DNA of 12,975 bases from CAZWRK01 sp964635875 (GTDB lineage Bacteria; Pseudomonadota; Gammaproteobacteria; Burkholderiales; Aquaspirillaceae): the NCBI GenBank assembly GCA_964635875.1, contig CAZWRK010000114.1, positions 1 through 12,975 of the forward strand, in the 5' to 3' direction. The position numbers and the translations under genes are program-made. Numbering within the stretch: the first letter of the stretch is position 1; each line of letters starts with the position of its first letter. The notes below the pieces were generated by a model, which searched no databases, had not been told where the DNA came from, and saw only the letters and a list, made by a program, of their open reading frames with translations. This document shows, piece by piece, positions 7,867-12,975 of the stretch.

Positions 7867-8918
7867 ATAGCACCGCCCGCAATGCCTGCTTGGGCAAAGG
7901 TATGCATTTCGTTGTGCAATCTCACCGCCAAATCAAACAATGGGAAACACATGGCAGCACCGCTGCCCTCCCCCAGTCGCATTTGCAGATCGATGAGCGG
8001 AGCCAAACCGAGTGCTGCCAACGCTTGGCGATGCCCCATTTCCTGTGAACAGTGACTTGCAAGCAGCCAATCGCGTACTTCGGGGTAAAGTGCGTGTGCG
8101 CATAATGCGGCGGCACTGGCAATAAAACCATCGACTAGCGATGGCACGCCCTGTGCGGCAGCTTCTAAATAAAACCCTGCCATCGCGACAATTTCAAGAC
8201 CGCCAAGGTGGGCGATCCGCTCTAATACGTCGCCTTGAATCGGCATTAGACGGGCCAACGCATCCATGACAACAATGCGCTTGCGAATTAAACTTTGGTC
8301 GTCAACGCCGGTACCACGCCCCACAATGGAAAGTGGACCCAACCCAGTCAACAGGCAGATCAGTGCAGCCGATGCGGTGGTATTGCCAATCCCCATATCG
8401 CCTGCGATCAGGAGGTTCGCGCCAGAGCCAATATGCCGCCGCGCCGCCTCTCGGCCGACGTGCAACGCAGCCAAAGCATCTTCACGCGACATCGCAGGCT
8501 GATGCCGTAAATTGGCGGTTCCATAGCGAACTTTTGCATGAACAATAGGCAGGTGAGAGATATCTGCAGCCACCCCGACATCCACGACTTCTAATGGTGC
8601 AGAAATCGCTTTGGCCAATACACAAATCGCTGCACCACCCGCCACAAAGTTGGCGACCATTTGTGGTGTCACCTCCGCAGGAAAGGCAGAAACGCCTTCC
8701 GCGGTCACGCCATGATCTGCCGCAAATACGGTAATCGCTGGGCGTAGCGGCTCAGGGTGCGCCTGACCTTGGTAAGCGGCAAATTGAATGGCCAGCGACT
8801 CTAGCATGCCTAAACTGCCCGGCGGCTTGGTCAATTGAGCTTGTCGAGCGCTTGCAGCTTCTGCGGCAGAGGAGCACGGCGGCGCGATAAAAAGGTCGGG
8901 GAGGTCTAAATTTTTCAT
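7863..8918 (-). CDS. cobT: Nicotinate-nucleotide-dimethylbenzimidazole phosphoribosyltransferase
   Basis: Transfers phosphoribose from nicotinate mononucleotide to 5,6-dimethylbenzimidazole, giving alpha-ribazole phosphate, the lower-ligand precursor of cobalamin. The protein is 351 residues, near the family norm of about 350-360. Motifs: KPPGSLG (31-37), FAADHGV (65-71), GDMGIGNTT (173-181), GRGTGVDD (200-207) and LGEGSGAA (315-322). The last places a glutamate at position 317, the same number as the catalytic Glu of Salmonella CobT. The open frame reaches 8954, but the ATG at 8918 has AAGG (8930-8927) 8 nt before it and begins at the family N-terminus. It is the first gene of the leftward cobT-cobC-cobS unit. 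At the position where Salmonella CobT has Glu174 there is Asp174, a conservative change. Confidence 0.95.
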   Translation of the reverse strand: MKNLDLPDLFIAPPCSSAAEAASARQAQLTKPPGSLGMLESLAIQFAAYQGQAHPEPLRPAITVFAADHGVTAEGVSAFPAEVTPQMVANFVAGGAAICVLAKAISAPLEVVDVGVAADISHLPIVHAKVRYGTANLRHQPAMSREDALAALHVGREAARRHIGSGANLLIAGDMGIGNTTASAALICLLTGLGPLSIVGRGTGVDDQSLIRKRIVVMDALARLMPIQGDVLERIAHLGGLEIVAMAGFYLEAAAQGVPSLVDGFIASAAALCAHALYPEVRDWLLASHCSQEMGHRQALAALGLAPLIDLQMRLGEGSGAAMCFPLFDLAVRLHNEMHTFAQAGIAGGAI

Positions 8919-8949
8919 GGCCGCGACCTTAGCGAAAGCACGGCAGATA

Positions 8950-8963
8950 TGCAATCCATTGCA
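8950..8963. promoter_or_regulatory. Palindrome in the cobT/cobU divergent region
   Basis: TGCAATccATTGCA is a perfect inverted repeat with 6-bp arms and a 2-bp centre, in the middle of the 72-nt gap between the cobT and cobU starts. A CATAAT box (8973-8978) follows for cobU, so the palindrome would cover its -35 region. It could be an operator for a dimeric regulator. This is inference from symmetry and position only. Confidence 0.35.
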
Positions 8964-8993
8964 CAGGTTTCACATAATTTAGAAAGGTAGATG

Positions 8994-9536
8994 ATGCGTC
9001 ATTTTATTCTTGGTGGGGCACGCTCGGGAAAAAGCCGCTTTGCAGAGTCAATCGCACTAAAGCATGATGGTCCCGTGACATATATCGCCACAGCACGCAT
9101 TGGTGATGAGGAAATGGCAGACCGGGTCGCGTTACATCGGGCGAGACGCCCTGAACATTGGGGGCTATACGAAGTCGGACACCGCCTCGGAGAAGCACTT
9201 TGCCAACACGCTCAGCCTCACGGTTTGCTGCTGGTTGATTGCTTAACGTTATGGCTCGCCGGATTTTTCGACGCGAATGGAGAGGTAGATGAACAACAGT
9301 TTATGACCGAACGACAAGCATTATTAGAGAATGTGTCTACTCTCTCCAGCCCCATTATTTTGATTTCAAATGAAATTGGCTGCGGCGTTGTCCCTATGGG
9401 GCAATTAACACGCTGGTTTGTCGATGAGCTTGGACGCCTAAACCAAGATATCGCCGCTGAGTGTGATCGCGTCACGTTAGTGAGTGCTGGCCTCCCTTTA
9501 GTTTTAAAAAAGCATGAAACCCCCGCCACGGTTTGA
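8994..9536 (+). CDS. cobU: Adenosylcobinamide kinase / adenosylcobinamide-phosphate guanylyltransferase
   Basis: A bifunctional cytoplasmic enzyme that phosphorylates adenosylcobinamide and then transfers GMP to form adenosylcobinamide-GDP, the substrate of CobS. The protein is about 180 residues, as in the family (also called cobP). The P-loop is GGARSGKS (7-14). YIATA (30-34) is followed by the HRARRP segment; its H48 is the likely GMP-accepting histidine by analogy with Salmonella CobU. VDCLTLW (81-87) is the Walker B-like strand, and SNEIGCGVVP (125-134) is family-specific. Two ATG codons are adjacent at 8991 and 8994. AAAGG (8983-8987) is 3 nt from the first and 6 nt from the second, so 8994 is preferred, but 8991 is possible. 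It is divergent from cobT, and no terminator separates it from the next gene. Confidence 0.94.
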   Translation: MRHFILGGARSGKSRFAESIALKHDGPVTYIATARIGDEEMADRVALHRARRPEHWGLYEVGHRLGEALCQHAQPHGLLLVDCLTLWLAGFFDANGEVDEQQFMTERQALLENVSTLSSPIILISNEIGCGVVPMGQLTRWFVDELGRLNQDIAAECDRVTLVSAGLPLVLKKHETPATV

Positions 9537-9561
9537 CGCACCCCAGACGGGGCCGTATAGT
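9533..9561 (+). promoter_or_regulatory. Near-consensus sigma-70 promoter for the ZapB-like gene
   Basis: TTGACG (9533-9538), a 17-nt spacer, then TATAGT (9556-9561); each box matches consensus at 5 of 6 positions with ideal spacing. The -35 box overlaps the cobU stop codon. The predicted transcription start (about 9568-9569) coincides with the ATG at 9569. Confidence 0.6.
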
Positions 9562-9568
9562 TCGCGAC

Positions 9569-9766
9569 ATGAATGAAGAACTCGACTTTCTCCACGGAAA
9601 AATTGTCCAGCTGTCCGACCTTTGCCGCCAATTGCGACAAGAAAATGGTCAGCTACGACTGCAATTGGCTGAGCGCGAACAGTACAACCGCGAGCTTAAA
9701 AATAAGCTAGATGAAACTCGTGCTCGAATTGAAAATCTGATTACCCGACTGCCGGAGGATATGTGA
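9569..9766 (+). CDS. ZapB-like small coiled-coil protein (TIGR02449-type)
   Basis: A 65-residue acidic/basic coiled-coil protein. The whole length after residue 5 has heptad-like hydrophobic spacing with many Glu, Gln, Arg and Lys residues, for example IVQLSDLCRQLRQENGQLRL within 12-31. There is no membrane segment or signal peptide. Small coiled-coil proteins of this type lie directly upstream of zapA in many proteobacteria, and a role as a Z-ring-associated ZapB-like partner is inferred from that position and fold. Translation could in theory begin at a TTG at 9533, but the family N-terminus supports ATG 9569. No ribosome-binding site precedes this ATG, and a strong promoter ends 7 nt before it. 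The stop codon overlaps the zapA start (TGATG). Confidence 0.82.
   Translation: MNEELDFLHGKIVQLSDLCRQLRQENGQLRLQLAEREQYNRELKNKLDETRARIENLITRLPEDM
9754..9758 (+). promoter_or_regulatory. Ribosome-binding site of zapA
   Basis: GGAGG 7 nt before the ATG at 9766. It lies inside the end of the upstream gene and favours ATG 9766 over the in-frame GTG at 9763. Confidence 0.75.
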
Positions 9767-10074
9767 TGAATGAAGCCACCCAAGTCGAAATCAGCCTGCT
9801 AGGCCAACGTCTCTATATCAATTGTCCTGAAACCGAAAAGCCTGCATTGATGGAAGCGGTGCGCTTTCTTGAAAATAAAATGCGGGCGATCCGAGATCAG
9901 GGAAAAGTGGTCGATGTTGGCAAAATAGCGCTTATTGCTGCGTTAAATATTACACATGATTATTTGCACACAAAAGTCGCTGATAGCTTGGACTTATCGT
10001 CATTCCGGCGTAAAATAGAGGCCATGAATGACCTGATCGATCAAGCGATGCTTGAGCAAAATAGGTTGTTTTAG
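9766..10074 (+). CDS. zapA: Cell division protein ZapA
   Basis: A 102-residue cytoplasmic protein that bundles FtsZ filaments and supports the Z-ring. The N-terminal head has the family pattern VEISLLGQRLYINCPETEK (6-24), followed by LMEAVRFLENKM (28-39) and the KIALIAALNITHDYL helix (53-67). The C-terminal third is a coiled-coil. Length matches the family (about 100-110). The start is fixed by a GGAGG ribosome-binding site, and the ATG overlaps the stop codon of the ZapB-like gene, so the two are almost certainly cotranscribed and translationally coupled. It is followed by the 6S RNA gene, the usual order in proteobacteria. Confidence 0.95.
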   Translation: MNEATQVEISLLGQRLYINCPETEKPALMEAVRFLENKMRAIRDQGKVVDVGKIALIAALNITHDYLHTKVADSLDLSSFRRKIEAMNDLIDQAMLEQNRLF

Positions 10075-10083
10075 CGTGTTAAG

Positions 10084-10266
10084 TTTCCCCCTGCGGCGTT
10101 CGAGAAGGCACACATTCCTTTGAACCAATAATTGCAGAAAGGCTGTCGGCATGTTTGCTCTGGCGAGTCGCACCGCATAGTCCGGAGCGCCCAAAGAGTA
10201 TCGCTGATGGCCACCTTGAGCCTTCGGTTCAAGAGAATCGGCTGGATCGGCTTCCGTGGGGGACCC
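10084..10266 (+). ncRNA. ssrS: 6S RNA
   Basis: A regulatory RNA that binds sigma-70 RNA polymerase and mimics an open promoter. Position between zapA and fau is the classic location. Structure seen by eye: a terminal stem pairing TCCCCC (10086-10091) with GGGGGA (10258-10263), continued by GCGG (10093-10096) with CCGT (10254-10257) across a bulged T; a conserved-looking 3' side hairpin CTTGAGCC / GGTTCAAG (10215-10222 / 10226-10233); and an apical stem GCTCTGG / CCGGAGC (10157-10163 / 10182-10188). The span of about 183 nt is close to the 184 nt of E. coli 6S RNA. Exact ends are estimates. A possible distal promoter lies inside zapA: TTGGAC (9988-9993), 17 nt, TAAAAT (10011-10016). I found no convincing proximal one. 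Confidence 0.87.
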
Positions 10267-10297
10267 CAATGTGTTTAACCTATCGCTTTAGCGCATC

Positions 10298-10927
10298 ATG
10301 GATCAAACCTCAACGTGCGCAGAAACTAAGCAAGAACTCCGCCGCGCCCTGCGACGTCTCCGTCAGCAAATCTCCCCATTCTATCGCCATCAGGCAGAGC
10401 AACGTCTCGCCAAGTTAGCAGGCTGTTGGCTCCGACCCCAAAGGCGCATTGCCATGTATATGGCCGTGGGAAGCGAAATTTCCCTAGCGCCTCTCATCAA
10501 AGCCGCACGCAAGCGTCGCTGCAAAATCTATTTGCCTGAAGTACCAAAACGAGGGCGAAAAATGCGTTTTATTGCGCTGACCCCGCATATGAAATGGCAA
10601 AAAAACCGCTTTGGTATTTTAGAACCCAAAGGCCAGGTCATCGCAGCACACCAACTCAACACTGTTTTTATGCCCTTAATTGGATTTGACCAACAAGGCT
10701 TTCGCTTAGGGCAGGGTGGGGGATTCTACGATGCCACATTTTGTGGCCAAAGATTTAGGCAACCAAAGTTAATTGGAATCGCTTTTGCACGACAACAAGT
10801 CTCACAACTCCCCGTTGAGCCATGGGATACGCCTTTAGACTCGGTGATCACTGAGAAAAAACGCCTTAAGTTTCTTAGAAAAGACAATAAGCTCAAATTA
10901 AATATGAACTCTGAGTCTTGTTTTTAA
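10298..10927 (+). CDS. fau: 5-formyltetrahydrofolate cyclo-ligase
   Basis: Converts 5-formyltetrahydrofolate to 5,10-methenyltetrahydrofolate using ATP, returning a storage or inhibitory folate to the one-carbon pool (E. coli ygfA/fau). The 209-residue protein shows the family pattern: an N-terminal basic helix KQELRRALRRLR (11-22), FGILEP (105-110), PLIGFD (126-131), the ATP/folate loop RLGQGGGFYD (136-145), LIGIAFARQQ (158-167) and PWDTPLDSVITE (175-186). The last 20 residues are rich in Lys and Asn and extend slightly beyond the common core. It follows 6S RNA by about 31 nt, as in many proteobacteria, and may be made from the same primary transcript. No good ribosome-binding site precedes the ATG; a small CGC-TTTA-GCG inverted repeat occupies that position. 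Confidence 0.93.
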   Translation: MDQTSTCAETKQELRRALRRLRQQISPFYRHQAEQRLAKLAGCWLRPQRRIAMYMAVGSEISLAPLIKAARKRRCKIYLPEVPKRGRKMRFIALTPHMKWQKNRFGILEPKGQVIAAHQLNTVFMPLIGFDQQGFRLGQGGGFYDATFCGQRFRQPKLIGIAFARQQVSQLPVEPWDTPLDSVITEKKRLKFLRKDNKLKLNMNSESCF

Positions 10928-10974
10928 TCAAAAAGCTCAGTTATTTCTATTAACCATTTCAAACGGAAAACCAT

Positions 10975-11784
10975 ATGCCAGATATCTGGATTTTGATGAG
11001 CTTAATGGGGATTGGCGCAGTCGCTGGATTCTTGGCAGGGTTATTGGGTGTTGGCGGAGGACTCATTATTGTGCCGGCGCTCGTTTGGGTCTTAGAGCAA
11101 GGCGGATTTCAACAGCATGTTCAACACTTAGCATTGGGAACATCACTCGCTGTGATGGTGTTCACCAGCTTCTCAAGCGTTAGAGCACATCATAAACATG
11201 GGGCGGTTGATTGGAACCTCATCAAAAAAATGGCCCTACCCATGATTATTGGCACTTTGCTCGGCTCTCAAGTTGCAGGGTTTATTCCTAGCATGGGCTT
11301 AAAATGGTTCTTTGTCATTTATGCTTACACGATTGCTGCGCAGACGTTTTTCAATTTACGCCCAGAAGGGGGACGACCACTACCCAATACATTTGGACTT
11401 TGGTGCGTCGGCAGTGTAATCGGAATAATCTCTAGCTTTGTCGGTATTGGCGGAGGGTCAATGAGTGTGCCGTTCTTAACTTGGTGCCGAGTACCGATCC
11501 AAAAAGCCATTGCGAATAGCGCGGCGCTAGGCTGGCCAATTGCGGTTTCAGGGACAATTGGCTATATTTTTTCAGGCGTCCAAACCGATCATCTCCCCCC
11601 ATTTTCGGTAGGCTTTGTTTATCTACCAGGACTGATTACTCTATCTATTGTGACAACGTTAATGGCACCCATCGGCGCTAAAGTTGCCCATAAACTTCCC
11701 GTCTCAAAACTCAAAAAAGCGTTTGCCTTTATTTTGGTGATCACGGCAAGTGAGATGCTTTGGAAGTTGTTGCAGCATGCTTAG
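10975..11784 (+). CDS. TauE/SafE-family (TSUP) membrane permease
   Basis: A 269-residue inner-membrane protein with about eight hydrophobic segments. It has the two-repeat structure of the family: LLGVGGGLIIVP (23-34) in the first half and FVGIGGGSMSVP (155-166) in the second. Each repeat then carries a polar break in a helix: LGTSLAV (54-60) and NSAALGWPIAVSGTIGY (181-197). Family members move sulfite, sulfoacetate, other organosulfur compounds or related anions, usually outward. The substrate here cannot be told, because no sulfur-metabolism gene is adjacent. GGAAA (10965-10969) lies 5 nt before the ATG. No clear terminator separates it from fau upstream or from the DHH gene downstream. Confidence 0.9.
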   Translation: MPDIWILMSLMGIGAVAGFLAGLLGVGGGLIIVPALVWVLEQGGFQQHVQHLALGTSLAVMVFTSFSSVRAHHKHGAVDWNLIKKMALPMIIGTLLGSQVAGFIPSMGLKWFFVIYAYTIAAQTFFNLRPEGGRPLPNTFGLWCVGSVIGIISSFVGIGGGSMSVPFLTWCRVPIQKAIANSAALGWPIAVSGTIGYIFSGVQTDHLPPFSVGFVYLPGLITLSIVTTLMAPIGAKVAHKLPVSKLKKAFAFILVITASEMLWKLLQHA

Positions 11785-11971
11785 TAGATTATTCAATATG
11801 CAAAATAAACACGAGACAAAACAATTCATATAAAAACGTACTATACATCCCTTATCTGGCCTGCAAACAATAAGAATCTAATAGTAAGATATCAACTAAA
11901 CACCATCGCCAAGACTATTAACACGCTAAAAACAGTCGGGCTTTTAAAAAGATTTTTATAAGGAGTTTTCA
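11785..11971 (+). promoter_or_regulatory. AT-rich intergenic leader of the DHH phosphoesterase gene
   Basis: A 187-nt AT-rich gap without an open frame worth calling. It ends with a strong ribosome-binding site AAGGAG (11960-11965), 6 nt before the ATG at 11972. Possible -10 boxes occur (for example TATACA 11842-11847), but none has a matching -35, so the promoter is not resolved. No terminator hairpin for the upstream permease gene was found. Confidence 0.4.
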
Positions 11972-12901
11972 ATGTCCTCATCCAAGTACCGCCTAGTAAC
12001 TCGTAGTGATTTTGATGGCTTAGTATGTGCAGCACTATTGAAACACCTTGATCTCATTGATGATATTCTTTTCGTTCATCCGAAGGATATGCAAGATGGC
12101 AAAATTGAAATTAAGAGCAACGATATTACAACCAATCTGCCGTATGTCTCTGGATGCCACCTAGCATTTGACCATCACCTCAGCGAAACTATTCGCAATA
12201 GCAACAAAGCAATCACCAATCATATTATTGATGCAGACGCACCGTCTGCTGCACGCGTAGTATGGAAATACTATGGCGGCCACGACACATTCCCTATGGC
12301 GTGGGATGAAATGATGGATGCCGTCGACAAGGGAGACTCTGCTCAATTTTCAAAGGATGAAATTCTGAATCCTGATGGCTGGCCCTTGCTCAATTTCATT
12401 ATGGATGCACGAACAGGCTTGGGACGATTTAGAGATTTTCGTATTTCTAACTACCAGTTGATGATGCAGTTAATTGATTACTGCCGCACACATACAATTG
12501 AAGACATCTTGCAACTTCCGGACGTCAAAGAACGAGTAGACCTTTATTTTACGCATGCAGAAAAAGCAAAAGAGCAGATTACACGCTGCAGCCAAGTCTA
12601 TGGACCTCTGCTTATTTTAGATCTGCGGCATGAGGAAACAATCTGGGCAACAAATCGTTTTATGATTTATGCCATGTATCCAGATACTAATGTGTCTATT
12701 CATATTCTGTGGGGATTGAAGCAACAGAATACGGTATTTGCAATTGGAAAATCCATTCTGAACCGGTCATCTCAAGCTAATATTGGTGAAATTTGCCTTC
12801 AATACGGCGGTGGTGGTCATATGAATGCAGGAACATGTCAAATTGATAATGATAAGGCAAATGACGTGATGACTGACATTATCGACTTGCTTGGCAAATA
12901 A
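11972..12901 (+). CDS. DHH/DHHA1-family phosphoesterase (exopolyphosphatase-like)
   Basis: A 309-residue soluble metal-dependent phosphoesterase. Motif I is RSDFDG (11-16) with metal-binding D13 and D15. The DHH motif is at 67-69 in LAFDHHLS. DKGDS (119-123) holds the next conserved aspartates. The C-terminal DHHA1 domain carries its substrate-binding YGGGGHMNAG (278-287). All hallmark residues are present, so it should be active. Family members include exopolyphosphatases, oligoribonuclease-like NrnA and cyclic-dinucleotide phosphodiesterases such as GdpP. This protein has no membrane or PAS domain, so a GdpP-type enzyme is excluded, but polyphosphate, nanoRNA and pAp remain possible substrates. 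It has its own strong ribosome-binding site and a strong terminator just downstream. Confidence 0.88.
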   Translation: MSSSKYRLVTRSDFDGLVCAALLKHLDLIDDILFVHPKDMQDGKIEIKSNDITTNLPYVSGCHLAFDHHLSETIRNSNKAITNHIIDADAPSAARVVWKYYGGHDTFPMAWDEMMDAVDKGDSAQFSKDEILNPDGWPLLNFIMDARTGLGRFRDFRISNYQLMMQLIDYCRTHTIEDILQLPDVKERVDLYFTHAEKAKEQITRCSQVYGPLLILDLRHEETIWATNRFMIYAMYPDTNVSIHILWGLKQQNTVFAIGKSILNRSSQANIGEICLQYGGGGHMNAGTCQIDNDKANDVMTDIIDLLGK

Positions 12902-12914
12902 AAGATTTGCGATC

Positions 12915-12951
12915 AAAACAAACAGCCCGCATTGCGGGCTGTTTGTTTTTT
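12915..12951 (+). terminator. Rho-independent terminator of the DHH phosphoesterase gene
   Basis: A perfect 16-bp stem AAAACAAACAGCCCGC (12915-12930) / GCGGGCTGTTTGTTTT (12934-12949) with an ATT loop, then further T. Starts 13 nt after the stop codon. Its A-rich left arm means it could also act on a convergent gene beyond the window. Confidence 0.92.
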
Positions 12952-12975
12952 GGTATTTGATATTTTCGAGATACA

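Noticed and set aside
7448..7870. 140-codon open frame on the plus strand over cobC
   Set aside because: Shadow of the clear cobC coding sequence; low-complexity composition and no family pattern.
8919..8993. Cobalamin riboswitch
   Set aside because: The gap is far too short and no B12-box-like segment is visible.
9541..9552. CCCC-AGAC-GGGG hairpin between cobU and the ZapB-like gene, as a terminator
   Set aside because: Only 4 bp, no T-tract, and it lies inside the spacer of a good promoter.
10911..10940. CTGAG / CTCAG repeat with an A/T-rich interior after fau, as a terminator
   Set aside because: The stem is weak and there is no T-tract on its downstream side.

Overview
The window looks like chromosomal DNA of a Gram-negative proteobacterium, most likely a betaproteobacterium (Neisseriales-like is my guess, not proven). 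The reasons are a ZapB-like gene, zapA, 6S RNA and fau in the classic proteobacterial order, a CobU/CobT/CobC/CobS set, an agmatinase close to E. coli SpeB, and roughly even base composition. I see no insertion sequence, prophage, CRISPR array, tRNA or rRNA. Every CDS appears intact. Coding density is high and no stretch over 300 bases lacks a gene.

Layout. (1) 50-3925, minus strand: a two-gene unit of a secreted amino-acid-type solute-binding protein and, 3 nt downstream, a membrane-bound Cache-PAS-PAS-GGDEF-EAL cyclic-di-GMP enzyme. No ABC permease or ATPase gene lies beside it, so the binding protein may feed signal into the enzyme rather than into transport. (2) 4119-5338, plus: a SAM-dependent methyltransferase and a very short stand-alone Rossmann-domain protein ending at a strong terminator. 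(3) 5538-6503, plus: agmatinase (speB) with its own terminator, convergent with the next block. (4) 6539-9536: the cobalamin nucleotide-loop assembly genes. cobT-cobC-cobS run leftward with overlapping ends and cobU runs rightward from a 72-nt divergent region that holds a perfect small palindrome. (5) 9569-10927, plus: a ZapB-like coiled-coil gene, zapA, 6S RNA (ssrS) and fau. The first gene has a near-consensus promoter placed so that its mRNA would be leaderless. (6) 10975-12901, plus: a TauE/SafE-family membrane permease and a DHH/DHHA1 phosphoesterase closed by a long-stem terminator.

How the genes work together. The cob genes activate cobinamide (CobU), make alpha-ribazole phosphate (CobT), join the two (CobS) and remove the phosphate (CobC). 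No corrin-ring genes are present in the window, so here they support at least cobinamide salvage. zapA and its ZapB-like neighbour belong to Z-ring assembly. 6S RNA regulates RNA polymerase in stationary phase, and Fau recycles 5-formyl-THF. The strongest candidate for something undescribed is the solute-binding protein / c-di-GMP enzyme pair. Second are the stand-alone Rossmann protein and the predicted leaderless ZapB-like mRNA.
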